NCBI RefSeq assembly: GCF_014295035.1
Contig: NZ_CP060404.1
Coordinates: 6,736,501 to 6,800,500 of the forward strand
DNA length: 64,000 bases
From: Streptomyces buecherae
GTDB taxonomy: Bacteria > Actinomycetota > Actinomycetes > Streptomycetales > Streptomycetaceae
Direction: 5' to 3'
How positions within the stretch are numbered: position 1 is the first letter of the stretch; every line of letters starts with the position of its first letter. This document shows positions 1 through 8,001 of this stretch, piece by piece. Position numbers and translations under genes: made by a program. The notes beneath the pieces are model-generated. The model saw only the letters and a program-made list of their open reading frames with translations, was not told the origin of the DNA and ran no database searches.

Positions 1-600
1 CGCGAGTCGGACCTCGGCCGCCGGAAGCTGGTCCGCAACACGCTGATCGGCGCGATGGCCATGGTGCCGCTGACCGGCCTGGTGCTGCTGCGCGACCTCG
101 GCCCCATGCCGGGCACGATGCTCCGGCACACCAAGTGGGCCAAGGGCAAGATGCTCATCAACGAGAACACGCACGAGCCGCTGCGTCCCGAGGACATCGC
201 CGTCGGTTCGTTGACGTTCGCCATGCCCGAGGGTCTGAGCGAAGAAGACCATGACTTCAACAACCAGATCGCCAAGGCGGCGCTCATGATCGTCCGGCTG
301 CAGCCGGAGAACATCAAGGACAAGCGCGAACTGGACTGGTCGCACGAGGGCATCGTCGCGTTCTCGAAGATCTGCACGCACGTGGGCTGCCCGATCAGCC
401 TCTACGAGCAGCAGACGCACCACGTGCTGTGCCCGTGCCACCAGTCGACCTTCGACCTGACCGACGGCGGCCGAGTCATCTTCGGCCCGGCGGGCCACGC
501 CCTGCCGCAGCTTCGGATCACGGTCAACGACAAGGGCTACCTTGAGGCGATGGGCGACTTCGCGGAGCCCGTCGGTCCTGCCTACTGGGAGCGCGGATGA
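1..600 (+). CDS. qcrA: Rieske iron-sulfur subunit of the cytochrome bc1 complex (5' truncated by window)
   Basis: Electron-transfer subunit of the menaquinol:cytochrome c oxidoreductase; its [2Fe-2S] cluster passes electrons from quinol at cytochrome b to the cytochrome c subunit at the outer face of the membrane. The reading frame is open from base 1, so the start and most of the N-terminal membrane region lie outside the window; a hydrophobic stretch follows RRKLVRNTLIG. The C-terminal half carries both cluster-binding boxes, CTHVGC and CPCHQS, each supplying one Cys and one His ligand, followed by GPAGHALPQL, the usual proline-loop region. It overlaps qcrB by 4 bases (ATGA), so the two are translationally coupled; qcrC is expected just upstream. 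Identification is secure. Confidence 0.97.
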   Translation, partial: RESDLGRRKLVRNTLIGAMAMVPLTGLVLLRDLGPMPGTMLRHTKWAKGKMLINENTHEPLRPEDIAVGSLTFAMPEGLSEEDHDFNNQIAKAALMIVRLQPENIKDKRELDWSHEGIVAFSKICTHVGCPISLYEQQTHHVLCPCHQSTFDLTDGGRVIFGPAGHALPQLRITVNDKGYLEAMGDFAEPVGPAYWERG

Positions 601-2225
601 GTACTGCAACCGACACTCGGCGCAAGAAGGCTCCAGCGGGCGAGCGCGTCGCCGACTGGGCCGACAGCCGGCTGGGCATCTACAGCCTGGCCAAGGCCAA
701 CATGCGCAAGATCTTCCCCGACCACTGGTCGTTCATGTTGGGTGAGGTCTGCCTCTACAGCTTCATCATCATCATCCTCACGGGCGTCTACCTGACGATG
801 TTCTTCAACCCCAGCATGGGGGAGGTCGTCTACGACGGTCCGTACGTCCCGATGCAGGGCATCCGGATGTCGGAGGCGTACAAGTCGACACTGGACATCA
901 GCTTCGAGGTCCGCGGTGGTCTGCTGATCCGGCAGATCCACCACTGGGCCGCGCTGATCTTCATCGGCAGCATGTTCGTGCACATGATGCGCGTCTTCTT
1001 CACCGGTGCGTACCGCAAGCCGCGTGAGATGAACTGGGTGTTCGGCTTCCTGCTGCTGGTGCTCGGCCTCTTCACCGGCCTCACCGGCTACTCGCTGCCG
1101 GACGACCTGCTCTCCGGCACCGGTGTCCGCTTCACCCAGGGCGCCATCCTGTCGGTCCCGCTGGTCGGCACCTACCTGTCGATGTTCCTCTTCGGAGGCG
1201 AGTTCCCCGGGCACGACTTCGTCGGCCGGTTCTACTCGATCCACATCCTGTTGTTGCCCGGCATCATGCTCGGCCTGGTCGTGGCGCACCTGATCATGGT
1301 GTTCCTGCACAAGCACACCCACTGGGCCGGGCCCGGCAAGACCAACACCAACGTGGTGGGCACGCCGTTCCTGCCGGTGTACATGGGCAAGGCCGGTGGC
1401 TTCTTCTTCCTGGTGTTCGGTGTCATCGCGGCCATCGCCGCCGTGGCCACCATCAACCCGGTGTGGGCGATCGGTCCCTACCGACCAGACCAGGTCTCCA
1501 CCGGTGCCCAACCAGACTGGTATCTCGGCTTCGCCGAGGGGCTGATCCGGGTGATGCCTGGCTGGGAGATCAACATGTGGGGCCACACCCTCGTCCTGGG
1601 TGTGTTCATCCCGCTGGTGATCTTCCCGCTGATGCTGGTGTCCATCGCGGTGTACCCGTTCATCGAGTCCTGGGCCACCGGCGACAAGCGCCACCACCAC
1701 CTGCTGGACCGCCCGCGGAACACCCCGGTCCGCACGGGCTTCGGTGTCGCGTGGTGCGTCAGCTACCTGACCATGCTGGTCGCCGGTGGCAACGACATCT
1801 GGGCCACGCACTTCCACCTGTCGATCAACGCGATCACCTGGTTCTCGCGCATCGCGTTCTTCGTCGCACCGGTCGTGGCGTTCATCGTCACCAAGCGGAT
1901 CTGCCTGGGTCTGCAGCGCCGGGACAAGGAGAAGGTGCTGCACGGCCGCGAGTCGGGCATCATCAAGCGGCTGCCGCACGGCGAGTTCATCGAGGTGCAC
2001 GAGCCGCTGTCGTCGGACCAGCTGCACACGCTCACGGCGCACGACCAGTACCAGCCGCTCGAGCTGGAGCCCGAGGTGGACGAGAACGGCGTGGTGCGCA
2101 AGCCCACCCGCTCCGAGAAGCTCCGCGTCAAGCTGTCGAAGGGCCTGTACGGCGAGGACAGCCAGATCGCCAAGCCCACCGTCGAGGAGTACAAGGAGAT
2201 CACGAGCGGCCACGGTCACCACTGA
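597..2225 (+). CDS. qcrB: Cytochrome b subunit of the bc1 complex
   Basis: Integral-membrane subunit holding hemes bL and bH and both quinone sites of the respiratory bc1 complex, which in actinobacteria forms a supercomplex with the aa3 oxidase. The 542-aa product has many hydrophobic helices. Heme-ligand histidine pairs are visible in RQIHHWAAL...FVHMMR and YSIHILLL...VVAHLIM. PDWYLGF corresponds to the PEWY motif of the quinol-oxidation site. The hydrophilic C-terminal tail of roughly 120 residues beyond the last helix is the long form typical of actinobacteria. Its ATG overlaps the qcrA stop, and a strong terminator follows the stop codon, so this is the last gene of the qcr operon. Confidence 0.97.
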   Translation: MSTATDTRRKKAPAGERVADWADSRLGIYSLAKANMRKIFPDHWSFMLGEVCLYSFIIIILTGVYLTMFFNPSMGEVVYDGPYVPMQGIRMSEAYKSTLDISFEVRGGLLIRQIHHWAALIFIGSMFVHMMRVFFTGAYRKPREMNWVFGFLLLVLGLFTGLTGYSLPDDLLSGTGVRFTQGAILSVPLVGTYLSMFLFGGEFPGHDFVGRFYSIHILLLPGIMLGLVVAHLIMVFLHKHTHWAGPGKTNTNVVGTPFLPVYMGKAGGFFFLVFGVIAAIAAVATINPVWAIGPYRPDQVSTGAQPDWYLGFAEGLIRVMPGWEINMWGHTLVLGVFIPLVIFPLMLVSIAVYPFIESWATGDKRHHHLLDRPRNTPVRTGFGVAWCVSYLTMLVAGGNDIWATHFHLSINAITWFSRIAFFVAPVVAFIVTKRICLGLQRRDKEKVLHGRESGIIKRLPHGEFIEVHEPLSSDQLHTLTAHDQYQPLELEPEVDENGVVRKPTRSEKLRVKLSKGLYGEDSQIAKPTVEEYKEITSGHGHH

Positions 2226-2253
2226 CCCCTCCTGATCACCTGCTGATCGCCAC

Positions 2254-2292
2254 ACGAAGAACCCCGTCCGATGGTTGGACGGGGTTCTTCGT
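2254..2292 (+). terminator. Intrinsic-type terminator after qcrB
   Basis: A perfect 16-bp inverted repeat (ACGAAGAACCCCGTCC paired with its complement) encloses a 7-base loop, 29 bases after the qcrB stop. There is no long T tract, which is normal for Streptomyces. It separates the qcr operon from trpD. Confidence 0.9.
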
Positions 2293-2309
2293 CTGTTCCC
2301 GGCCCTGGA

Positions 2310-2315
2310 TAGGCT
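2310..2315 (+). promoter_or_regulatory. Candidate -10 element for trpD
   Basis: TAGGCT fits the TANNNT consensus of HrdB promoters. It lies after the qcrB terminator and 36 bases before the trpD ATG, leaving a leader of about 30 bases that contains the AGGAG ribosome site. No convincing -35 hexamer is visible. Confidence 0.45.
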
Positions 2316-2351
2316 GGCTCCACACCTCACCCACCACCAGGAGCGTGGACC

Positions 2352-3476
2352 ATGAACGTTGTGACCCCGGCAGGCGGCGACAGCGCGACGGCCCACACCT
2401 GGCCGGGCATCCTGCGCAGCCTCCTCGCCGGACAGGACCTCGGCGCCGACGCCTCCGCCTGGGCGATGGACCGCATCATGACGGGCCAGGCCAGCGACAC
2501 CCAGATCGCGGGGTTCGCGGTCGCCCTGCGGGCCAAGGGCGAGACGGTCGACGAGGTCGCCGGCATGGTCCGCACGATGTACGAGCACGCCAACCTGATC
2601 GACGTCCCCGGGCCCACCGTGGACATCGTGGGGACGGGCGGCGACGGGGCCAGGACGGTCAACATCTCCACGATGTCCTCGATCGTGGTGGCCGGCACCG
2701 GCGCCCGGGTCGTCAAGCACGGCAACCGGGCCGCCTCCTCGGCCAGCGGCGCCTCCGACGTGTTGGAGAAGCTCGGGGTCAACCTGGACCTCACGCCGGC
2801 GCGGGTGGCCGAGGTCGCCGAGCGGGCGGGCATCACCTTCTGTTTCGCCGTCAAGTTCCACCCCTCGCTGCGCCACGTGGCGGCGGCCCGCCGCGAACTG
2901 GGCATCCCCACCACGTTCAACTTCCTCGGCCCCCTCACCAATCCGGCCAAGGTCGCGGCCCAGGCCACCGGGGTCGCCGACCCGCGGATGGCGCCGATCC
3001 TGGCGGGGGTGCTCGCCGGGCGCGGCACCAGCGCGCTGGTCTTCCGTGGCGACGACGGCCTGGACGAGCTGACCACCACGGCGACCTCACGGGTGTGGGA
3101 GGTGCGCGACGGGACCGTACGCGAGCAGAGCTTCGACCCCCGCGACGTCGGTTTGGAACTGGTCCCCGTGGAGGCCCTGCGGGGCGCTGACGCCTCGTAC
3201 AACGCCGACGTGGCCCGCCGGCTGCTGGCCGGCGAGCGCGGGCCCGTACGGGACGCCGTGCTGCTCAACTCGGCGGCGGCGCTCGTCGCCCTGGACGCGT
3301 TGAGCACGACGTCGGCGGCGGAGTCGGCCGCGCGGTTCGAGGCGGGGGCTCCCGCGCCGGAGCTGCCGCCGCTCACCGAGCGGATCGGGGCGGCGATGGG
3401 GCGCGCGGCCGAGGCCATCGACTCGGGCGCGGCCAAGCGCACGCTGGAGCGGTGGGTGGCGGCCAGCCAGGAGTAG
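2352..3476 (+). CDS. trpD: Anthranilate phosphoribosyltransferase
   Basis: Transfers the phosphoribosyl group of PRPP to anthranilate, the second committed step of tryptophan synthesis, in the cytoplasm. The 374-aa protein shows the family signature: GTGGDGARTVNIST, the PRPP-binding glycine loop, followed by KHGNRAASSASG and FNFLGPLTNPA. Length is slightly above the usual 340-350 aa because of a C-terminal extension. The ATG is preceded by CAGGAGCG at good spacing. It is transcribed alone, as in other Streptomyces, where the trp genes are scattered; the fused anthranilate synthase of this window lies about 27 kb downstream on the opposite strand and would supply its substrate. Confidence 0.96.
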   Translation: MNVVTPAGGDSATAHTWPGILRSLLAGQDLGADASAWAMDRIMTGQASDTQIAGFAVALRAKGETVDEVAGMVRTMYEHANLIDVPGPTVDIVGTGGDGARTVNISTMSSIVVAGTGARVVKHGNRAASSASGASDVLEKLGVNLDLTPARVAEVAERAGITFCFAVKFHPSLRHVAAARRELGIPTTFNFLGPLTNPAKVAAQATGVADPRMAPILAGVLAGRGTSALVFRGDDGLDELTTTATSRVWEVRDGTVREQSFDPRDVGLELVPVEALRGADASYNADVARRLLAGERGPVRDAVLLNSAAALVALDALSTTSAAESAARFEAGAPAPELPPLTERIGAAMGRAAEAIDSGAAKRTLERWVAASQE

Positions 3477-3677
3477 CCGCGCGCCGCGACGGAGCGGGCC
3501 AGGCGGCACAGCACGCAGCGGTACAGCACGCGGCGGTACAGAGCGGCACAGGGCGAGGGCGCGTCCCCGGGTGGGGGCGTGCCCTCGCGCCGCGTACGGG
3601 GTCCGTCAACGGCCCCCGCGGACCGAGCGCGTGGCCGATTCGCCACCCCGCGCGCTGCCGTCGGGAGAGGTCGGCGG

Positions 3678-3705
3678 TTGCGGTGTGGGCGCGGTATGGC
3701 ATGAT
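3678..3705 (+). promoter_or_regulatory. Candidate promoter of the riboswitch-controlled aminotransferase gene
   Basis: TTGCGG and CATGAT are 16 bases apart, and the predicted transcription start falls at the first base of the riboswitch. The -10 has C in place of the usual first T. The preceding stretch 3477-3677 shows no gene on either strand. Confidence 0.4.
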
Positions 3706-3713
3706 GCTTCGCA

Positions 3714-3823
3714 GGTCACGAGTGACAGCGACACAGGCCCCGGCCCGCTGTCCGGCAACCCTCCGTCCGTGGCGGGGTGCCCCGGGTGATGACCAGGCCG
3801 TAGGCAGCGAGGTCTACGGCAAG
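3714..3823 (+). promoter_or_regulatory. SAM-IV-type S-adenosylmethionine riboswitch (aptamer)
   Basis: The RNA begins GGTCACGAGTGACAGCG and closes with GGGTGATGACC, so GGTCA pairs with TGACC to form P1 (3714-3718 with 3790-3794). The core contains CCGGCAACCCTCC and GCGGGGTGCCCCGGGTGA, the conserved SAM-I/SAM-IV core. A following hairpin (CCGTAGGC...GTCTACGG, 3798-3819) fits the extra downstream stem that distinguishes SAM-IV. SAM-IV is known from actinobacteria upstream of sulfur-metabolism genes, where it lowers expression when SAM is abundant. Assignment rests on the motif pattern; a covariance-model search was not run. Confidence 0.85.
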
Positions 3824-3826
3824 CGC

Positions 3827-3870
3827 GGACCCCTCGCACTCGTTTCCTCGAGTGAGACATCCAGGGGTCC
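3827..3870 (+). promoter_or_regulatory. Hairpin downstream of the SAM-IV aptamer (possible expression platform)
   Basis: GGACCCCT (3827-3834) pairs with AGGGGTCC (3863-3870), and inside it CACTCG (3837-3842) pairs with CGAGTG (3849-3854). The structure sits between aptamer and first ribosome site, where a terminator or sequestering element is expected. No U-tract follows, so a translational or Rho-linked mechanism is as likely as intrinsic termination. Confidence 0.5.
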
Positions 3871-3892
3871 TGGTGGTCGAGGGAGAAGCTCC

Positions 3893-3913
3893 GTGAGTCA
3901 GCGAATGCGATAG
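3893..3913 (+). CDS. Six-codon ORF in the riboswitch leader (possible leader peptide)
   Basis: GTG AGT CAG CGA ATG CGA TAG would encode MSQRMR. GGGAGA lies 6 bases before the GTG, a good ribosome site, but GGAG can also pair with CTCC next to it. It lies between the riboswitch and the aminotransferase start at 4099, which has its own site. It is too short for statistical support; conservation would decide whether it is a real regulatory ORF. Confidence 0.25.
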   Translation: MSQRMR

Positions 3914-4098
3914 GGCCGACCGGCCCCGTTCCGCACGCTCCGGTTTTCCGGACATTCCGGTCCATCCGATCCGCGCCAGCGCGCGGGCACCCCCGGGCCG
4001 TTTCCCGCACCCACCGACGGGTCAGCCGTCGGCCGTGCGTATCCCCAAGCCCTGTTGCTTCCCTCGTGTGAAGCCCTGCCCTGCCGGGAGATCTCGCC

Positions 4099-5559
4099 AT
4101 GTCCACGCGCCCCTTCACCACCGCCCCGTCCGCCGCCACCGCCGCCCCGTCCGCCACCGCCGACACCGGGGTGGCGGCCGAGCCCGCCTGTGCCGCCCCG
4201 TCGGCCTCGCTGCCGCTGCCCGTGCTCGGGGCGGACGTGCGGGTGCCGTTGGTCACCGGGGGCGAGGTCAGCTACGCCGCGCTGGACTACGCCGCCAGCG
4301 CCCCCGCGCTGCGCCGGGTGTGGGAGGACGTGGCCGCGTACGCCCCGTACTACGGCAGCGTGCACCGTGGGGCGGGCTACCTCTCGCAGTTGTCCACCGA
4401 CCTGTTCGAGACCAGTCGCGCGGACGTGGCCGCGTTCCTCGGCTGCCGCGCGGACGACCAGGTCGTCTTCACCCGCTCCACCACCGACTCGCTCAACCTG
4501 CTCGCCGCCGTGCTGCCCACCGGCACGCGGGTGTACGTCTTCGAGACCGAGCACCACGCCGCGCTGCTGCCCTGGGAGCGGCAGGAGGGCGTGTCGGTGA
4601 CCTACCTCAGCGCGCCCCGCTCGCCCGCCGCCGCCGTGCGGACGTTGGAGGCGGCGCTGGCGGGACAGGCGACCGACGGGCCCGCGCTGGTCTGCGTGAC
4701 CGGCGCGTCGAACGTGACCGGTGAGCTGTGGCCGGTGCGCGAGTTGGCGGCGACGGCGCACGCGCACGGCGCCCGGATCGTGCTCGACGCCGCCCAGTTG
4801 GCCCCCCACCACCCGGTCGACATCGCCGAGTTGGACGTGGACTGGGTCGCGTTCTCCGGCCACAAGCTGTACGCGCCGTTCGGCTCCGGCGTGCTCGCCG
4901 GCCGCGCGGACTGGCTGCGCGCGGCCGAGCCGTACCTCGCCGGCGGCGGCGCCAGCCGCACCGTGGTGCGGGCCGCAGACGGCGGCGTGGACGTGGCCTG
5001 GCACACCACCGCCGCCCGGCACGAGGCCGGCTCGCCGAACGTCATCGGCGTGTACGCCATCGCCTCGGCGTGCCGGGCGCTGACCGAGGCCGGCTTCGAC
5101 GCGCTGGTCGAGCGCGAGCAGGAGCTGATCGCCGCCGTACGGGCCGGCCTCGCCGACATCCCGCAGGTGCGCGTCCTGTCGCTGTTCGGCGACGACGCGC
5201 CCCGGGTCGGGGTGCTCTCCTTCGTCGTGGACGGCTGGAACAGCTCGCACTTCGCCGCCGCGCTCTCCGCCGAGTACGGCATCGGCGTGCGGGACGGGCT
5301 GTTCTGCGCCCATCCGCTGGTGCGCACCCTGCTCGACAGCGAGGCGTCGGAGCCGGGCGAGTGCGGCGCGCCGGACCAGGCGCCCGGCGGCTCCGGCTCG
5401 CTGAACGCGATCCGGGTCAGCTTCGGCGCCGGGACGCCCGACGAGCACGTCGAGCGGTTCGTGCGAGCGGTACGGGAGTTGGTGCGCGACGGCGCCCGCT
5501 GGAGCTACCGCACCGAGGACGGCCGCTGCGTGCCGGACCGCGGGGCGGCGGCGCACTGA
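4099..5559 (+). CDS. Class V aminotransferase, cysteine-desulfurase-like PLP enzyme
   Basis: PLP-dependent fold-type I enzyme of 486 aa, related to cysteine desulfurases and selenocysteine lyases. Visible landmarks are GSVHRGAGYLSQL near the N-terminus, the cofactor-phosphate region RSTTDSLNL, the ETEHHAALLPW substrate region, VLDAAQL containing the aspartate that binds the pyridine nitrogen, and FSGHKLYAP with the PLP-binding lysine. The first 40 residues are Ala/Pro-rich and unlike the fold. The ATG has GGGAGA 8 bases upstream. The SAM riboswitch in its leader implies that it is made when SAM is scarce, so a role in cysteine/methionine sulfur handling is likely, but the substrate cannot be read from sequence. 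It stands alone, without suf or isc genes. Confidence 0.85.
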   Translation: MSTRPFTTAPSAATAAPSATADTGVAAEPACAAPSASLPLPVLGADVRVPLVTGGEVSYAALDYAASAPALRRVWEDVAAYAPYYGSVHRGAGYLSQLSTDLFETSRADVAAFLGCRADDQVVFTRSTTDSLNLLAAVLPTGTRVYVFETEHHAALLPWERQEGVSVTYLSAPRSPAAAVRTLEAALAGQATDGPALVCVTGASNVTGELWPVRELAATAHAHGARIVLDAAQLAPHHPVDIAELDVDWVAFSGHKLYAPFGSGVLAGRADWLRAAEPYLAGGGASRTVVRAADGGVDVAWHTTAARHEAGSPNVIGVYAIASACRALTEAGFDALVEREQELIAAVRAGLADIPQVRVLSLFGDDAPRVGVLSFVVDGWNSSHFAAALSAEYGIGVRDGLFCAHPLVRTLLDSEASEPGECGAPDQAPGGSGSLNAIRVSFGAGTPDEHVERFVRAVRELVRDGARWSYRTEDGRCVPDRGAAAH

Positions 5560-5689
5560 CCCGTGGCGTCGTAGCGCCGTAGCCCCCGCACGTCGCCGCG
5601 CTCCCGCCACGGGCCGGCGGCGGGCGGGGCGCAGCGCGGTGCGGCGGGCGGTCCGGGCAGCGGCACGAGTCGGCCGGGGCCCGGGGGGC

Positions 5690-5947
5690 GAGCCGGGCCA
5701 GGGCCCGGCCGCCGGGCGGGAGTTCGCGGTCGTCCGCGTCGAGCAGCCGGGCGCCGAGGGCCTGGAGCGCGCCCGCGCCGCCGTCGGAGGTGCCCGAGTC
5801 GCCGCAGCCGACGAGGATACGGCGCGCGCCGAAGTCCAGGGCGGCGCGGATGAGTTCGCCGACGCCTCGGGTGGTGGTGGCGCCGGGGTCGCGCTGGTCC
5901 GGCGGCACCAGGGACAGCCCGGCGACGGCGGCCATCTCGACCGCCAC
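5690..5947 (-). pseudogene. Glycerate kinase remnant (internal fragment)
   Basis: About 86 codons on the minus strand match the interior of glycerate 2-kinase (GlxK/GarK family): VEMAAVAGLSLVPP, then RILVGCGDSGTSDGGAGALQ, then GRALARLA. The intact enzyme is about 370 aa and phosphorylates glycerate. Everything before this piece is missing, and after LARLA the frame drifts into low-complexity sequence with no further family similarity. It directly follows a truncated sensor kinase in another frame, so it is a deletion remnant and not a gene. The stretch 5560-5689 holds nothing I recognise. Confidence 0.75.
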
Positions 5948-6479
5948 GGTCCGCGTGGAAGGCGACCACGAAGGTGCCCTCGGGGCCCGCGCCGCCCGGC
6001 CGGATGGCGACCTTGGCCCAGCGCACCTCGCCCCCGTCCTGATCGAGGGTGCCGGTGTGCCGGTCGGAGCGGGCGATGGCGGCCAGCGCCCGGTCGTCCC
6101 GGTACAGCGGCAGCCGCACAGGGATGTCGCGCTTCTGCCGGACCAACGACGGCGGCTTCGCGTCGTGCACCAGGCCGAGCAGCTCCTCGTACGGGTCGGC
6201 GTACTGCCGCTCCAGAAAGACCTTGAGCAGCCGGCGCGGCTCGGTGAACGGGGCGCCGGTGCGCGGGTCCTGGCCGCGCTCGACGAAGTTGGCGAACTCG
6301 CCGGCCTCCTGCGCGAGGAGTTCCGTGGTGCGCTGGTCGACGTCGCGCAGCAGGATCGAGCGGGTGGTGGTGGCGACGGCGGCCAGCGCGACGGCCATCA
6401 CCAGGAGCAGCCACAGCAGGATCCGTACCCGGGCCGAGATCCGGCGCCCCGGCGCGGGGGGCGCGTCAGCCGTCGTCAC
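5948..6479 (-). pseudogene. Truncated sensor histidine kinase (N-terminal sensor part only)
   Basis: Minus-strand frame starting at GTG 6479 (an ATG at 6536 is possible). It begins with a basic stretch, a membrane helix (RVRILLWLLLVMAVALAAVA), then RSILLRDVDQRTTELLAQEAGEF and about 120 residues of extracytoplasmic sensor domain ending RWAKVAIRP...GTFVVAF. At that point intact family members continue into a second membrane helix, HAMP, HisKA and HATPase domains. Here similarity stops at about base 5950, and the frame runs through glycerate kinase sequence in the wrong register. No phospho-acceptor histidine or ATP-binding region remains, so it cannot signal. The start overlaps the upstream small gene by 14 bases. 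Confidence 0.75.
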
Positions 6480-6798
6480 CGGGTCCGTCGTCGCCCGCGT
6501 CGTCGTCGTGCTCGGTGGTGTCGTCTGCGGTGTCATCGGCCATACCGTCGGTCGCTGGCGGTGGGGGTACGGCCTCGTGGCTCGGGGAGGCGGGCCGGTC
6601 GGACGCCGGGGGCGGCCCGGTGGGCGTGGCGTCCGGCGGGGCGCTCGGGTCGGGCGCCGGGGTGCCGGATTCGAGCTCGACCTTGGAGGGGGCCTTGGGC
6701 GAGTCGGGGCTGTCGGTCAGCAGGTAGCTCGTGACGGCTATGCCGAGCGGGATCGCGACGACGGCCGTGAGGGTGGCGAGCCGGTGGGAGAGGGCCAT
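6466..6798 (-). CDS. Small membrane-anchored or secreted Pro/Asp-rich protein
   Basis: Product of 110 aa: an N-terminal hydrophobic segment (LATLTAVVAIPLGIAVTSYLL) acting as signal or anchor, followed by a low-complexity Pro/Ser/Ala-rich region and an acidic Asp-rich tail. No conserved domain is recognised. It lies immediately upstream of, and overlaps, the truncated sensor kinase on the same strand, so it was probably co-transcribed with that kinase; small exported proteins beside two-component genes are common in Streptomyces and may act as accessory or ligand proteins, which is inference here. With the kinase broken, any such role may be lost. Confidence 0.6.
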   Translation of the reverse strand: MALSHRLATLTAVVAIPLGIAVTSYLLTDSPDSPKAPSKVELESGTPAPDPSAPPDATPTGPPPASDRPASPSHEAVPPPPATDGMADDTADDTTEHDDDAGDDGPGDDG

Positions 6799-6982
6799 GG
6801 GCCCACGGTGTCCCGCCGACCCGCTGGCCGCGATGAAGACACCATGAGGGCTTCTTCATCCTCGCTGGTCGCGCGGTGCGCCGACGGCGCGGACGGGCCG
6901 CCGCGCGAGCGGGCCCGCGGGCCGGCCGTAGCGCGCGCGGCGGCCCGCGCCGGCTCCGCGCGCGCCCGCCGCGCGGCCTTCG

Positions 6983-7264
6983 TTACGCGTCGAGCCCGAT
7001 CGCGAACGCCGCCTCCAGGTCGTGCTGCGAGTACGTGCGGAAGGCGATGTGCGTCTCCGTGGAGGCCACGCCGGGCACCTTGCTGATCTGGCCGGGGATG
7101 ACGTCGGCGAGGTCGTCGTGCCGGGCCACCCGCACCATGGCGATCAGGTTGTGCGCGCCGGTGACCGAGTAGACCTCGCTCACCCCCTCCAGGGCGGCGA
7201 TCTTCTCGGCGACCTCGGGGATCTGGTCCACGCTGGTCTTGATGAGCACGATTGACGTGATCAC
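6983..7264 (-). CDS. AsnC/Lrp ligand-binding domain protein without DNA-binding domain
   Basis: The 93-aa protein consists only of the alpha/beta RAM (regulation of amino acid metabolism) domain of the Lrp/AsnC family: IVLIKTSVDQIPEVAEKIAAL, VSEVYSVTGAHNLIAMVRV, and the C-terminal strand TETHIAFRTYS. The N-terminal helix-turn-helix of full Lrp (about 150 aa) is absent, so it cannot bind DNA alone; stand-alone RAM proteins are thought to bind amino acids or modulate full-length Lrp partners. It starts with GTG overlapping the rhomboid stop (GTGA), so it is the second gene of a two-gene operon and translationally coupled. Confidence 0.88.
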   Translation of the reverse strand: MITSIVLIKTSVDQIPEVAEKIAALEGVSEVYSVTGAHNLIAMVRVARHDDLADVIPGQISKVPGVASTETHIAFRTYSQHDLEAAFAIGLDA

Positions 7265-8001
7265 GGCTGGCTGTCTCCCTCGGTGGCCTGAACGGGCTCT
7301 TTCACTCTAGCCGGCGGCCCGGAACCCGCCCCGGGGCCCGTCCGCCCACGCCAGCGGAGCAGGGCGTACAGGAACCCCACGCCGAAGCCGATCAGATGGG
7401 CGAGGTAGGCCACGCCGGGGCGGGGGCCGCCGTGCCGGGCCGCCAGCCACTGGAGCGCGCACCACAGCGGCAGCACGAACCAGGCGGGGAAGCGCAGCGG
7501 CAGGAAGAACAGGAAGGGGAACAGGCTGGTCACCCGGGCCCGCGGCAGCAGAAACAGGAAGGCGCCGAGCACCCCCGAGATCGCCCCGGACGCCCCGACC
7601 AGCGGCTGCGTGGAGTCCGGGTACGCCACGGCGAAGCCGACCAGCGCCAGGTAGCCGGCGGCCAGGTAGCAGGCCAGGAACCGCAGCCGACCCATCCGGG
7701 CCTCGGCCAGCGAGCCGAAGACCTGGAGGAAGAGCATGTTGCCCAGCAGGTGGAGCCAGGTGCCGTGGACGAACAGCGCGGTCAGCGGGGTCAGGGCGGC
7801 GCGGACGGGGCCGGCCCACAGGTCGGCCGGGACCACGCCCCACCGGGCGAAGTGGTCCTGCCGCGCGCGCAGGAGTTCGGTGCGGTCCCCGTCCGGGGGA
7901 GCGAGCCCGGCGGCGGGGCTGAGAAGGAAGAGCAGACAGCAGGCGGCGATGAGCGCATATGTCACCAGAGGGCCGTCGGACGCCGTCGCCTTCTTGAACA
8001 T
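7261..8001 (-). CDS. Rhomboid family intramembrane serine protease
   Basis: Predicted to cleave membrane-embedded segments of protein substrates within the lipid bilayer. From ATG 8001 the product is 246 aa with six hydrophobic helices. HGTWLHLLGNMLFL (His84, Asn88) is the conserved helix-2 motif, LVGASGAISG supplies nucleophile Ser138 in GxSG, and AHLIGFGVGF supplies catalytic His202, so the catalytic dyad is intact. Upstream in-frame codons as far as 8397 give an Arg/Pro-rich extension unlike the family and were not chosen; a GTG a few codons upstream (MVRDDLN) is a possible alternative. It is followed by the coupled AsnC-domain gene. Confidence 0.88.
   Translation of the reverse strand: MFKKATASDGPLVTYALIAACCLLFLLSPAAGLAPPDGDRTELLRARQDHFARWGVVPADLWAGPVRAALTPLTALFVHGTWLHLLGNMLFLQVFGSLAEARMGRLRFLACYLAAGYLALVGFAVAYPDSTQPLVGASGAISGVLGAFLFLLPRARVTSLFPFLFFLPLRFPAWFVLPLWCALQWLAARHGGPRPGVAYLAHLIGFGVGFLYALLRWRGRTGPGAGSGPPARVKEPVQATEGDSQP

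Noticed and set aside
582..2876. Long minus-strand open frame (764 codons) opposite qcrB and trpD
   Set aside because: Arg/His/Gly-rich product without similarity. It is the usual antisense shadow of high-GC coding sequence; the plus-strand genes have clear motifs.
3898..6414. Minus-strand open frame of 838 codons across the aminotransferase
   Set aside because: Contains the shadow of the aminotransferase and pieces of the decayed kinase/glycerate kinase locus in wrong registers; no coherent protein.
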